Part shown: piece by piece, positions 15,859 through 24,210 of the stretch
How positions within the stretch are numbered: position 1 is the first letter of the stretch
How the letters are laid out: every line of letters starts with the position of its first letter
DNA from: Cellulosilyticum lentocellum DSM 5427
GTDB lineage: Bacteria; Bacillota; Clostridia; Lachnospirales; Cellulosilyticaceae
Assembly: GCF_000178835.2 (NCBI RefSeq)
Contig: NC_015275.1
Location: 3,121,001-3,185,000 of the forward strand
Reading direction: 5' to 3'
Length of the DNA stretch: 64,000 bases
Translations under genes and position numbers: made by a program
Notes under the pieces: model-generated
The model's input: only the letters and a program-made list of their open reading frames with translations
What the model was told of the DNA's origin: nothing
The model's database searches: none

Positions 15859-16578
15859 TTAGAGTATACTTTGATCTTGTCCTTGTCCTTGCCCTTGCCC
15901 CTGACCTTGACCTTGTTGAGCTGTACCACCTGTTCCACCACTAGCATCTGATACTTGAACCGGTACCCCTACTTGAACAGGAACTATATCATTATCAGGG
16001 TCTGCAGTGGAAGTTGAACCACCAACATTAATACGAATTACAAACCTATTATCTATAGTGCTAGTATTAGGTGTATCTATACTATTTGTCTCTGAATCAT
16101 TTTGTGAAGCTGCTTGCCCCTGAACTTGCGCTTGTGCTTGAGCATTAAGTTGAGCTTGAAGCTGGGCTTGAACTTGAGCTTGAGCATTGAGTTGGGCTTG
16201 AAGCTGGGCTTGAACTTGAGCTTGAGCATTGAGTTGGGCTTGAAGCTGGGCTTGAACTTGAGCTTGAGCATTGAGTTGGGCTTGAAGCTGGGCTTGGACT
16301 TGTGCTTGGGCATTGAGTTGGGCTTGAAGTTGGGCTTGATTCTGTTCAACTGCCTGTAATTGGGCTTGAAGCTGAGCTTGGAGTTGAGCTTGGGTTTGAA
16401 GTTGAGCTTGGAATTGTTCTTGCTTTTGTTCCATTTTTTGTAACTGAGCTTGAACTTGAGCTTGGAATTGCTTTTGTTGCTGTTCTAATCTAGTAAGTCG
16501 AATATCAACATCTTTTACTTTATAACAGCAATTTCTCCCCTCGTAAGCATAATCGTCATAACAGTCGTCTTTTTTCAT
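15859..16578 (-). CDS. Glutamine/alanine-rich tandem-repeat protein
   Basis: A 239-residue unfamiliar protein. A Cys/Tyr-rich head ([20 protein letters not shown]) leads into a long Gln-rich region beginning [15 protein letters not shown]. That becomes tandem 14-residue units [14 protein letters not shown], about five copies, predicted as an alanine-glutamine coiled coil or fibre. A beta-rich segment ([31 protein letters not shown]) and a GQGQGQ tail end it. No signal peptide is visible. Layouts with CC/YD-rich heads and repetitive bodies recall spore-coat or exosporium filament proteins, but this is inference. GAAAGGGG precedes the ATG, and a 12-bp palindrome TACTATATAGTA lies 30 bases upstream (16609-16620). 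Confidence 0.7.
   Translation of the reverse strand: MKKDDCYDDYAYEGRNCCYKVKDVDIRLTRLEQQQKQFQAQVQAQLQKMEQKQEQFQAQLQTQAQLQAQLQAQLQAVEQNQAQLQAQLNAQAQVQAQLQAQLNAQAQVQAQLQAQLNAQAQVQAQLQAQLNAQAQVQAQLQAQLNAQAQAQVQGQAASQNDSETNSIDTPNTSTIDNRFVIRINVGGSTSTADPDNDIVPVQVGVPVQVSDASGGTGGTAQQGQGQGQGQGQGQDQSIL
16141..16350 (-). repeat. Five tandem 42-bp repeats inside the Gln-rich gene
   Basis: Units begin at 16141, 16183, 16225, 16267 and 16309, each starting (a/g)gcatt(g/a)agttg. Units 2 and 3 look identical and the outer ones diverge, suggesting recent expansion from the middle. Each encodes one 14-residue unit. Confidence 0.9.
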
Positions 16579-16714
16579 TGATAAAACCCCTTTCTTATTA
16601 TATATTTGTACTATATAGTATTCTTTCCTTGTCCTTAAGTTTACAACTTTCTAATTTTTTCATCAAAAAACGTTAGTATTTTTCGATGAAGTACACATGC
16701 GACTGTTTACTATT

Positions 16715-16810
16715 ATGATTGATGAGTATATGGATTACTATAATAACTATAGATATCAATGGGGATGTTCAAACCCACATTCTATTATAATAGGAGGTTT
16801 TATATACTAA
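16715..16810 (+). pseudogene. Probable remnant of an IS3-family transposase C-terminus
   Basis: The frame reads MIDEYMDYYNNYRYQWG, which matches the conserved end of IS3/IS150-type integrase cores (IDxYIxxYNNxRYQxxL). It then diverges to a stop at 16808. No upstream DDE motifs survive in any frame. A terminator follows at 16824. The match covers only about 17 residues, so this is a modest call. Confidence 0.4.
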
Positions 16811-16823
16811 AGTATTTTTATTT

Positions 16824-16848
16824 ACCCCTAGTAGAACTAGGGGTTTTG
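16824..16848 (+). terminator. Intrinsic terminator
   Basis: ACCCCTAGT/ACTAGGGGT, 3-base loop, then TTTGTT. Confidence 0.7.
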
Positions 16849-16877
16849 TTACGCTAAAGCACCCAATAAAATTCAGT

Positions 16878-16903
16878 AGTTGTCTTTTATGGACAACTTT
16901 TTT
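16878..16903 (+). terminator. Intrinsic terminator
   Basis: AGTTGTC/GACAACT, 7-base loop, then a T-run. Confidence 0.6.
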
Positions 16904-17049
16904 ATATTCTTACAAAAAATATGTAGTCTTCTAACTCATTGATTATCATGGTTAATATTTAAAATTCCTTGTTGGGAATTTGTTAAGAATAAATAGTATT
17001 TGTATGTAATTTATCAATTATTTTGATTATTCTTATTTCCCCCAAATCA

Positions 17050-17105
17050 TTGACTATCAATAAAAAGTAAAGAGAGGAAGCCATTGGGGATTGGCTTCCT
17101 CTCTC
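17050..17105 (-). repeat. Hairpin repeat, copy 2 of 2
   Basis: TTGACTATCAATAAAAA plus the AGAGGAAGCCA/TGGCTTCCTCT hairpin (8-base loop), as at 12303-12360. The minus strand is followed by CTTTACTTTTTATT, so it could terminate leftward transcripts. Confidence 0.7.
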
Positions 17106-17524
17106 GTTCCGTTCATATTTTATAAACAGGAAAATAGATATATTATGGGGAGATTTTGTAAGCAAAAGATTAATTCCCTTGCTTGATACTTATATTACAC
17201 TACCTTTATTAATAAAATATGAATTGAAAATGAATATTTTTATTTATTTTATCCAATTTTTTACTGTATAAGTCTCATTTTTTTGTTTGTTTTTATCTAT
17301 ATATTGTATCTTAATATGATTAATCTTACTCTTGAAATTTATAAACACAAATCCACCATATCCTTATTTACTTTATGGATTATTCTATTCTTCTTTTACC
17401 CTGTTTAAGCTACTATCATTTTTTATAGGCTTACTCTGACTTTTATATCGTAAATGACACATATTTTACATTTTTCAAAATTTTAATATCACTGCATTTA
17501 AACCATTCATTTCATTCCTAATGA

Positions 17525-17554
17525 TTGACATAGTAGAAAAAGTAAGCCTATAAT
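17525..17554 (+). promoter_or_regulatory. Sigma-A promoter of blaI-blaR1
   Basis: Consensus TTGACA, 18-base spacer, consensus TATAAT. Confidence 0.75.
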
Positions 17555-17565
17555 TTATTTATCTA

Positions 17566-17577
17566 TTACATATGTAA
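17566..17577 (+). promoter_or_regulatory. BlaI-type operator in the blaI leader
   Basis: TTACATATGTAA, a perfect palindrome holding TACA-NN-TGTA, the known BlaI/MecI half-sites. It begins about five bases after the predicted transcription start. The same TTACAT-N-TGTAAGAYT occurs twice upstream of the lipoprotein operon. Confidence 0.75.
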
Positions 17578-17597
17578 GATTAAGGAGGTTATTATTT

Positions 17598-17981
17598 TTG
17601 AATTCAATACCCCAAATTTCTGAAGCCGAATATGAAGTTATGAAAGTCATTTGGAACTATGCACCTATTAGTACCAATGATGTTATTGATAAACTTTCAT
17701 CCACTACATCATGGAGTCCTAAGACCATTCAAACCATGCTTCTTCGTTTAGTTAAGAAAAAAGTATTAACTTACGAAAAAAATAGTCGTGTATTTGTTTA
17801 TACTCCCTTAGTTAGACAAGAAGATTATTTAAATAAGGAAAGCACTTCTTTCCTCAATCGTTTTTATAACGGTGCTTTAAATGCGATGGTTCTTAACTTT
17901 TTAGAAAATGATAAACTTTCTCAAGAAGAAATTCACACATTAAAACAGATTTTAAATACAAGAAAAGAGAAAGGAGATTAG
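17598..17981 (+). CDS. blaI: BlaI/MecI-family transcriptional repressor
   Basis: A 127-residue winged-helix repressor. The DNA-binding domain is ISEAEYEVMKVIWNYAPIST, then SWSPKTIQTMLLRLVKKKVL and the wing YEKNSRVFVYTPLV. A C-terminal dimerisation helix follows (FLENDKLSQEEIHTLKQIL). In the known systems BlaR1-dependent cleavage near the start of the dimerisation part inactivates the repressor. The start is TTG with AAGGAGG nine bases upstream. Three bases separate it from blaR1. The operator in its own leader predicts autorepression. Confidence 0.9.
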   Translation: MNSIPQISEAEYEVMKVIWNYAPISTNDVIDKLSSTTSWSPKTIQTMLLRLVKKKVLTYEKNSRVFVYTPLVRQEDYLNKESTSFLNRFYNGALNAMVLNFLENDKLSQEEIHTLKQILNTRKEKGD

Positions 17982-17984
17982 AAA

Positions 17985-19778
17985 ATGTACTTACCTTTTT
18001 CTATTCACTTTTTAGTTTGCTGCTTTTTACTTTCTTTTTTTATAGGAGGTATTTTATTAGTTAAATACCTCTTTAAAAATCAGCTTTCTACAACATTTCA
18101 ATATTATCTAGATTTTATCCTTTGTTTTACTTTACTAGTGCCCTTTATTCCGAACACCTTCTTTTACTGGAATATACGAACCTTATTACCTTTTAGTTTT
18201 AGCGATTCTACAACATACTCTGAGTATGGAAATTATTCTAAGCAAACCTTATCTATAATTAATCAACGCTTATTACAAGATTTTTCTATTTCTACAGACA
18301 AGCAGCTACCCGACCTTTTGATCACTAGCTTTGAAGTTATATGGCTCTCAGGTATTTTACTTCTTGTTTTAATTGCTATATGCTATCATAAGCGTTTTTA
18401 TCAAAAACAAAAGTATTTAAAACCCGTCACAGATTCCGCTCTTATTTCTTTATTGGCTACTTGTAAACAGGAATTAGGAATCACGTCATTCATTGATCTT
18501 AGATTAAGTAGTTCTATTAAAAGTCCAATTTTAATAGGATTACTAAAACCTAAAATCATTTTACCCCATAGTCTTACTCAATCTTACTCAATACAAGAAG
18601 TACGTTACATTTTTCTTCATGAATTACAACACTATAAACATAAGGATATCTTAATAAATTACATCATATCAGCTTTAACCATAATTTATTGGTTTCATCC
18701 CTTGATTCTTTACGCCTTAAAAGAAATGAAGCTAGACCGTGAATTAGTCTGTGACTCTTCTGTACTCAATGGCTTAGAAGAAGATCAATATGCTGACTAC
18801 GGCTATACCCTGATTCACTTTGCCGATCAAGCTCATTCCTATCCATTGGCACCTAGAACTAATCTGAGCCAAGGCAAAGACTTACTTAAAAAGCGAATTA
18901 TTCATATTACCCATTATCAATCACCCTCAAAAAAACTTAAGGTAAAAAGTTATTTTATTTTTGGCTTAGTTGTTTTGATTACCCTACAAACACTTCCACT
19001 TATTGCCAGACCTATTTCTAATAAGGTAGCTTTTAACTTTGGTTCAAGCAATGTTAAGGAAGAAGATTTACATGCTTTTTTTGGTGATTATATAGGTACT
19101 TTTGTTCTATATGACCTTGAAGAGGATACTTATTCTATTTACAACAAAACCCATGCTTTAGAAAGAACTTCTCCCAATTCTACGTATAAGCTCTATAGCG
19201 CTCTCTTTGCTTTAGATGCCAATACTATAACTCCTGAACATTCAAAACGTATTTGGGATGGCACTATTTATCCTTTTGAAACTTGGAACCAAGACCAGAC
19301 ACTAATTTCTGCTATGAATTATTCAGTTAATTGGTATTTTCAAGACTTAGATACAGCCCTAGGTGCATCAAAACTTGCTACTTATCTTAAAAAGCTACAC
19401 TATGGTAATGAAGATTTATCGGGTGGAATGGATACCTTTTGGTTAAATTCTTCCCTCAAAATTTCTCCTTTGGAACAAGTTCAGCTTCTAACTGCTTTTT
19501 ATAAGCAGGATTTAGCTTTTAATCCCAAAGACATTCTTACTTTAAAACAAGCCATTAAAATTTCTGAGTCTTCCACTTATATTCTTTCAGGTAAAACGGG
19601 AACTGGACGTGTTAATGATAAGGATATAAGTGGTTGGTTTATGGGGTACATAGAAAAAAGTGGCAAAGCTTATATCTTTGCCACCCATATAGCAAGTAAA
19701 GAGTATGCTGATGGAGCCCGTGCTGCCGACATTGCCATTTCTATTTTAAAGGAAAAAGGCTTATATGAAGCCTCTTAA
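17985..19778 (+). CDS. blaR1: BlaR1/MecR1-type sensor: M56 metallopeptidase plus penicillin-binding domain
   Basis: A 597-residue membrane sensor-transducer. The N-terminus has hydrophobic segments near 5-25, 35-60 and 110-130. The zinc protease motif is H212-ELQ-H216, with DRELVCDSSVL supplying the downstream ligand. A further membrane span near 315-335 leads to an extracellular class D beta-lactamase-like domain with complete motifs: S399-TYK402 (acylated serine), S447-VN and K537-TG. All catalytic elements are intact, so a working beta-lactam sensor is predicted. Ligand binding should trigger cytoplasmic proteolysis and BlaI loss. No beta-lactamase gene is nearby; the operon instead faces two lipoprotein genes, ending eight bases from the second one. 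Confidence 0.9.
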   Translation: MYLPFSIHFLVCCFLLSFFIGGILLVKYLFKNQLSTTFQYYLDFILCFTLLVPFIPNTFFYWNIRTLLPFSFSDSTTYSEYGNYSKQTLSIINQRLLQDFSISTDKQLPDLLITSFEVIWLSGILLLVLIAICYHKRFYQKQKYLKPVTDSALISLLATCKQELGITSFIDLRLSSSIKSPILIGLLKPKIILPHSLTQSYSIQEVRYIFLHELQHYKHKDILINYIISALTIIYWFHPLILYALKEMKLDRELVCDSSVLNGLEEDQYADYGYTLIHFADQAHSYPLAPRTNLSQGKDLLKKRIIHITHYQSPSKKLKVKSYFIFGLVVLITLQTLPLIARPISNKVAFNFGSSNVKEEDLHAFFGDYIGTFVLYDLEEDTYSIYNKTHALERTSPNSTYKLYSALFALDANTITPEHSKRIWDGTIYPFETWNQDQTLISAMNYSVNWYFQDLDTALGASKLATYLKKLHYGNEDLSGGMDTFWLNSSLKISPLEQVQLLTAFYKQDLAFNPKDILTLKQAIKISESSTYILSGKTGTGRVNDKDISGWFMGYIEKSGKAYIFATHIASKEYADGARAADIAISILKEKGLYEAS

Positions 19779-19785
19779 CCTCCAT

Positions 19786-20991
19786 TTATTCGTTTTTGTA
19801 GATAATGGTACTATCTTCCTTTGTTCTAGGTATGTAAGCTGGATAAATATCTTCTTCTGAAGCTTTTAAACTATTAGATACATAAACGAATCTACCTTGC
19901 TCCTTCAATCTAATGGTTACTTCATGAGTAAAGGCACTATCTGTACTATGTTGTGGCCAAATGGCATCTACTACTAATGTTAAAGTCCCATCCTGATGCT
20001 TGATGCAATCTATAACCTCTGGTAGTGGTGGTGTTTGAAAAGTATATTCACCAGCAGAGCGACTATACCAAATATACTTTTTAAGCACCTCATCATAGAG
20101 GGCATTTCTTCTGATCTCTGCCTTTGAAATATCAAAATAAGTCATGATAAGTTCCTCAAAAACTTCGGTTTCTATCCCTTTAGTATAATCTTCTAGCTTA
20201 ATCCAATGACCCGTTTTTAAGTAATAAAGCTTCTCAAATAAATCATTGAATTGGAGTCCTCCTAAATCATTTTCATTCCAGTTCGTTAAAAACAAATTAT
20301 TATTTTCATATCCTATAGACTCAATATACTTTTTACATAACTGGCGATATTCATCCCTTAATGGTATGACTCTAATAGCTTCATAACCATCATTATAATC
20401 CATGCCAAAAGGTGCAAGAGACTCATATGAGCGTTTATAAAGCAAATATCCTTTCCTTGTATATTGCCATTGATAGATTATAAATTTTTCCATATAAGTG
20501 ATTTCTGGTTCCTTAGACTCATTCCAACTTACAACCGTTTGCATCACACTCATACTGTCTTCTTCCTTATTAAAATCTAATCTCACGATACCACCATCAA
20601 TTGTTACCCTATACAAAGTAGCCTTAGTATCTTCTCCTGCCTCTACCTCTTTACAAAAAGATTCTATAATCTGAGGATTTTTCATATTTACCTTATTATC
20701 ACTATCTGTAACAGGGATTCCTGCCTCTCCAACTATTTCCACAATCTCTTTAATTTGCTCTTCACTAATAAAAGGATTAGACCGGTAAAACACCCGATAA
20801 AGGTTAGCTATTTCAAGTACCTCTTCACTGCAAATCCTTTTCTCCTCTTCACTCATAGGAAGCTTTACATATTCTGGCTGTATTTCTTCAGTATATTGTT
20901 CCTCTAAGATTGCTTCATTTTCCTGTAGGCTTAACCCACTGCAACCCGTTAAGCATACTAATAGTATAATCATTCGTTTTAATCTTTTCAA
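19786..20991 (-). CDS. Lipoprotein, paralogue 2 of the BlaI-linked pair
   Basis: A 401-residue lipoprotein. The signal is MKRLKRMIILLVCLTGC with lipobox LTGC. The mature part is homologous throughout to its upstream neighbour: shared VVSWNES.EPEITYMEKF.. WQYT.KGYL.Y.R, IGYENNNLFL.NWN, FNDLFE..YYL and PEVIDCI..DGTLTLVVDA with FTHEVTIR. This looks like a Clostridia-specific uncharacterised family, possibly DUF6070 (from memory, unverified). It has no enzyme motif I can see. The start is TTG with GAAGGTGAG upstream. 18 bases follow the first paralogue, so it is the second gene of an operon. A role in sensing or protecting the cell wall is inferred from its operators only. Confidence 0.7.
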   Translation of the reverse strand: MKRLKRMIILLVCLTGCSGLSLQENEAILEEQYTEEIQPEYVKLPMSEEEKRICSEEVLEIANLYRVFYRSNPFISEEQIKEIVEIVGEAGIPVTDSDNKVNMKNPQIIESFCKEVEAGEDTKATLYRVTIDGGIVRLDFNKEEDSMSVMQTVVSWNESKEPEITYMEKFIIYQWQYTRKGYLLYKRSYESLAPFGMDYNDGYEAIRVIPLRDEYRQLCKKYIESIGYENNNLFLTNWNENDLGGLQFNDLFEKLYYLKTGHWIKLEDYTKGIETEVFEELIMTYFDISKAEIRRNALYDEVLKKYIWYSRSAGEYTFQTPPLPEVIDCIKHQDGTLTLVVDAIWPQHSTDSAFTHEVTIRLKEQGRFVYVSNSLKASEEDIYPAYIPRTKEDSTIIYKNE

Positions 20992-21009
20992 AATCTCACC
21001 TTCTTTAAT

Positions 21010-22239
21010 TTAATCTATTTTTATCCTATTTCTATAAACTGGAATGATTTGATTTCCTTTTGGTTGTATGCTATTTCCTATATAACAAAAGTTACCATCA
21101 GATTGAGGCACAATAGTCACTTCATGTGTAAATGCACAATCTGTACCATATTCTTCCCATAAAGCATCTACCGTTAATGTTATACTTCCATCCTTGTTTC
21201 TTATACAGTCAATTACCTCTGGAACAGGGTAACCTTTTGGCGTAGCCGTATAATTTGCACAACCTAATACTTGCCACTTATAATATTTTGTCTGCTGATC
21301 ATAATAAGCGAATTTTTTTACCTCTTCTCCCGTAATAGGAAGATAAGTACATAAAATAGTTTCAAATTCTAGCTCAGGGATACCCTTCTTGTAACGCTCT
21401 ACATATATAGATTCTCCCTTTCTTAAATAGTAAAAATACTCAAATACATCATTAAAAGCAATGGGTGTCATATCCTCTTTGTTCCAATTCGCTAAAAACA
21501 AATTATTACCTTGATATCCAATAGGCCTTATATACGCATTAGTAAGCTCTAGGTATTCTTCTTTTAGTGGTCTAACTCGAAGAATATTATAGCCACTACA
21601 TTCTATAAACGGTGAAAAATATCTTTCATAAATCAAATATCCTTTGTCTGTATACTTCCAGTTCTTCAACTGATATTTTTCCATATAAGTTACCTGAGGT
21701 TCTATAGATTCGTTCCACTCAACACTTACTACCATTAAATCCATTTGTTTATTTTTTACATGAAAATCTAATCTTGAATATCCACCATTTCTATGAAGTT
21801 CATAAATGGTTACCTCAGCCTCCTCTCCTGAAAGTGCTGCTTCACAAAATACTTGAGCAAGCTTACTATTTGCCATATTAAAATGCCCAGCATCATCTAT
21901 AACAACCTTATTCTTTCTAGCTAGACATTCTTTAATTTCTTCAACGATTTCTTCTGAAATCACTACATTATATGACTCTCCCTTATCAGCTGCCTTATAA
22001 ATAGTTTTATAAAGTAAAGCCACCTGCACTGCTTCTTTTTCTATTTTTTGCTTTTCTTCCGGTTCTATTATGAGGTTATAATTTTCTTGTTCTACTGTAT
22101 CATCATATTCCACCACTTCTACCTCTCGCCCAGTTAATGTTTCACTTACTATTTCACCTGAGGGAGGTCTTCTTTCAGCACAACCTCCTAGCAGTAGGAT
22201 TCCTAAAATACCCAATAAGCTAACCCATTTGTTTTTCAT
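21010..22239 (-). CDS. Lipoprotein, paralogue 1 of the BlaI-linked pair
   Basis: A 409-residue lipoprotein with signal MKNKWVSLLGILGILLLGGC (lipobox LGGC). It shares with the second gene ESIEPQVTYMEKYQLKNWKY, GYQGNNLFLANWN, FNDVFEYFYYLRKGESIYVE and PEVIDCIRNKDGSITLTVDA, plus the terminal FTHEVTI strand. The pair arose by tandem duplication. The mature protein is acidic and mixed alpha/beta, outside the membrane. Transcription starts from the promoter at 22378-22406, which holds one BlaI operator; a second is in the ~130-base leader. Function unknown. Confidence 0.7.
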   Translation of the reverse strand: MKNKWVSLLGILGILLLGGCAERRPPSGEIVSETLTGREVEVVEYDDTVEQENYNLIIEPEEKQKIEKEAVQVALLYKTIYKAADKGESYNVVISEEIVEEIKECLARKNKVVIDDAGHFNMANSKLAQVFCEAALSGEEAEVTIYELHRNGGYSRLDFHVKNKQMDLMVVSVEWNESIEPQVTYMEKYQLKNWKYTDKGYLIYERYFSPFIECSGYNILRVRPLKEEYLELTNAYIRPIGYQGNNLFLANWNKEDMTPIAFNDVFEYFYYLRKGESIYVERYKKGIPELEFETILCTYLPITGEEVKKFAYYDQQTKYYKWQVLGCANYTATPKGYPVPEVIDCIRNKDGSITLTVDALWEEYGTDCAFTHEVTIVPQSDGNFCYIGNSIQPKGNQIIPVYRNRIKID

Positions 22240-22290
22240 CTTTTCTTCACCTGACCACGTATATATATTTTTTATCCCTTATTACAGTGC

Positions 22291-22324
22291 GCATTTAAGT
22301 CTTACATTTGTAAGACTTAAATGC
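22291..22324 (-). promoter_or_regulatory. 34-bp perfect palindrome with BlaI operator core, in the lipoprotein leader
   Basis: The 16-base arms are fully complementary around TT: GCATTTAAGTCTTACA and its complement. The centre is TTACATTTGTAA (22302-22313). It lies about 50-80 bases after the predicted start, so it would also form a stable hairpin in the mRNA. Confidence 0.75.
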
Positions 22325-22377
22325 AAAAAAAGATTAACTATCGAATATTAATTTTATTCAAATTAATCTTTTATCAA

Positions 22378-22406
22378 ATATTACATCTGTAAGATTTAAA
22401 AGTCAA
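22378..22406 (-). promoter_or_regulatory. Sigma-A promoter of the lipoprotein operon
   Basis: Minus strand TTGACT (22401-22406), 17-base spacer, TAATAT (22378-22383). Confidence 0.75.
22381..22392 (-). promoter_or_regulatory. BlaI-type operator in the lipoprotein promoter spacer
   Basis: TTACATCTGTAA overlaps the -10 box and spacer, the classical repressing position for BlaI/MecI. It differs from the blaI operator at one central base. Confidence 0.75.
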
Positions 22407-22417
22407 GTGCGTTTACT

Positions 22418-22449
22418 ATAAAAGGCGTATAAACATGGTTTATACGCCT
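22418..22449 (-). terminator. Terminator of tgt-yajC
   Basis: AGGCGTATAAAC/GTTTATACGCCT, 12-bp stem, 3-base loop, then TTTATAG on the minus strand; it insulates the lipoprotein promoter just beyond. Confidence 0.75.
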
Positions 22450-22462
22450 CTAGCTTACTTTA

Positions 22463-22885
22463 TTATTTTTTTACTTCACCAATTTCGTTGCCGTTTTCAT
22501 CTACTTCTACTTCTACTTCTACATATTCATATTCTGTACCGTCATCGTCAACTAAATCAGCTTTTTTACCTACTGTTAAGTTTGGCTCTGCAACACGTGC
22601 AACAGTTGATCTTACCACTGGAATACGTACACTTTTGTTAAGACCAAATTCAACAATAAAAGTATCATTGATAATGTCTACAACTTTACCATATAGTCCA
22701 GAGTTAAGAAGAATAGTATCGCCAATCTTTACACTATTTTGCATTTCTTCAACTTGTTTTTGTTGTTTCTTTTGTGGTCTAATTAAGATAAACCACATTA
22801 CACCAATAATAACGGCGTAAATTAATAGCATACTCATTAATCCACCACCAGCACCTGCAGTTGTTGTTAATAATACTGTGTTCAT
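22463..22885 (-). CDS. yajC: Sec translocase accessory subunit YajC
   Basis: A 140-residue single-pass membrane protein of the SecDF-YajC complex. The membrane span is LLIYAVIIGVMWFILIRPQKK (residues about 20-40), followed by the conserved QVEEMQNSVKIGDTILLNSGLYGKV and a small beta domain. The acidic tail (EYVEVEVEVDENGNEIGEV) is longer than in many homologues. It lies 14 bases after tgt, the classical tgt-yajC order. GGAGGAAGAC lies before the ATG. Confidence 0.93.
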   Translation of the reverse strand: MNTVLLTTTAGAGGGLMSMLLIYAVIIGVMWFILIRPQKKQQKQVEEMQNSVKIGDTILLNSGLYGKVVDIINDTFIVEFGLNKSVRIPVVRSTVARVAEPNLTVGKKADLVDDDGTEYEYVEVEVEVDENGNEIGEVKK

Positions 22886-22899
22886 TTGTCTTCCTCCAT

Positions 22900-24030
22900 T
22901 TATTTATTATTTTTATAGCCTTCTAAACGCATTTTCTTGTAAGCTGCAAATTCGCCTTTGTCTAATGCGTCACGAATCTCAGTCATAAGGTTGTTAAAAT
23001 AATGCAGATTATGCATCACACATAAGCGCATGCCTAACATTTCTTTCGCTTTTAATAAATGTCTAATGTAAGCTCTACTATATTTCTGACAAGTTGGACA
23101 CTTACAATCTGCTGCAATAGGCCCCATATCTTTTTCATGTTTTTGATTAAATAAATTTAATTTACCTTCATTGGTATAAACATGTCCATGACGACCATTT
23201 CTAGCTGGCAATACACAGTCGAAGAAGTCAATTCCTCTATCAACAGCTTCTAGGATATTCTCTGGTGTTCCTACCCCCATTAAATAAGTTGGCTTATTTT
23301 GTGGTAAGTATGGTACAACAGCTTCTAACACATGATACATATCCTCATGAGATTCTCCTACAGCTAGTCCACCTACAGCATAACCTGGAAGGTCAAACTC
23401 ACTAATAATCTTTGCATGTTCAATACGTACATCTGGCAAAATACCACCTTGGTTAATACCAAATAACATTTGCTGTTTATTCACAGTATCTTCTAGGCTA
23501 TTTAAACGATTCATCTCATCCATACAGCGTTTAAGCCATCTGGTAGTACGTTCTACAGAAGGCATAATATAAGCACGATCTGCAAGGGCTGGTGGACATT
23601 CATCAAATGCCATGGCTATAGTTGAGCCAAGATTAGATTGAATTTGCATACTTTCTTCTGGTCCCATAAAAATTTTACGACCATCTATATGTGAAGAAAA
23701 GTATACGCCTTCTTCTTTGATTTTACGCATGGCAGCAAGTGAAAATACTTGAAATCCACCTGAATCCGTTAAAATGGGTTTATTACATACCATAAACTTA
23801 TGAAGACCGCCTAATTCTTTAATCAGCTTATCTCCTGGTCTAAGATGTAAATGATACGTATTGGATAATACAACCTGGGTATCTATTGTCTCTAAATCTT
23901 CTGTAGATAAGGCTCCTTTAATAGCGGCTACTGTGGCAACATTCATAAACACTGGGGTCTCAATAACACCATGTGGTGTATGAAATCTACCTCTTTTTGC
24001 ACGTCCCTCTACTTTTAGTAATTCATACAT
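22900..24030 (-). CDS. tgt: tRNA-guanine (queuine) transglycosylase
   Basis: Exchanges guanine-34 of tRNAs with GUN anticodons for the queuosine precursor preQ1. The 376-residue barrel carries LTDSGGFQVFSL (active-site Asp), AVGGLAVGE, the nucleophile region DFFDCVLPARNGRHG and the zinc site CKCPTCQKYSRAYIRHL with a later HNLHY histidine. Complete and typical. The partner queA lies 10 kb away rather than next door. Confidence 0.96.
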   Translation of the reverse strand: MYELLKVEGRAKRGRFHTPHGVIETPVFMNVATVAAIKGALSTEDLETIDTQVVLSNTYHLHLRPGDKLIKELGGLHKFMVCNKPILTDSGGFQVFSLAAMRKIKEEGVYFSSHIDGRKIFMGPEESMQIQSNLGSTIAMAFDECPPALADRAYIMPSVERTTRWLKRCMDEMNRLNSLEDTVNKQQMLFGINQGGILPDVRIEHAKIISEFDLPGYAVGGLAVGESHEDMYHVLEAVVPYLPQNKPTYLMGVGTPENILEAVDRGIDFFDCVLPARNGRHGHVYTNEGKLNLFNQKHEKDMGPIAADCKCPTCQKYSRAYIRHLLKAKEMLGMRLCVMHNLHYFNNLMTEIRDALDKGEFAAYKKMRLEGYKNNK

Positions 24031-24143
24031 GGGGTGTCTCCTATCTTTCCATACTCTTTAATCAGTTTACAGGAAAATGTATTTCTTTTCAATAAGTGCC
24101 TACTTTATTTTTAGCATTTTTCGCGAATATTAAACAATTATTA

Positions 24144-24172
24144 TTGAAGAATATGTAACCCTCTGATAAAAT
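24144..24172 (+). promoter_or_regulatory. Sigma-A promoter of aroC
   Basis: TTGAAG, 17-base spacer, TAAAAT; about 30 bases before the start codon. Confidence 0.5.
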
Positions 24173-24210
24173 GATTTATATTTCAAAATTTTTATAAAGG
24201 GGGCATCTTC

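Larger units (their letters stand above)
16811..17524. other. Gap with two terminators and a repeat, no gene seen
   Basis: Holds hairpins at 16824 and 16878, copy 2 of the 12.3 kb repeat, and AT-rich DNA up to the blaI promoter. A 60-codon minus-strand frame (16983-17165) runs through the repeat and is not credible. Confidence 0.6.

Noticed and set aside
16141-16350. CRISPR array
   Set aside because: The repeats are contiguous 42-bp units without spacers and lie in frame within a gene.
16077-16359. Long frames on both strands in the repeat zone
   Set aside because: They are shadows of the 42-bp repeats in the Gln-rich gene.
16715-16810. Intact small gene MIDEYMDYYNNYRY...
   Set aside because: The match to IS3 transposase ends makes a remnant more likely than a functional peptide.
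16983-17165. 60-codon minus-strand ORF
   Set aside because: It reads across the hairpin repeat and has no ribosome site.
17985-19778. Class D beta-lactamase
   Set aside because: The beta-lactamase-like domain is fused to the M56 protease and membrane spans, so it is a sensor.
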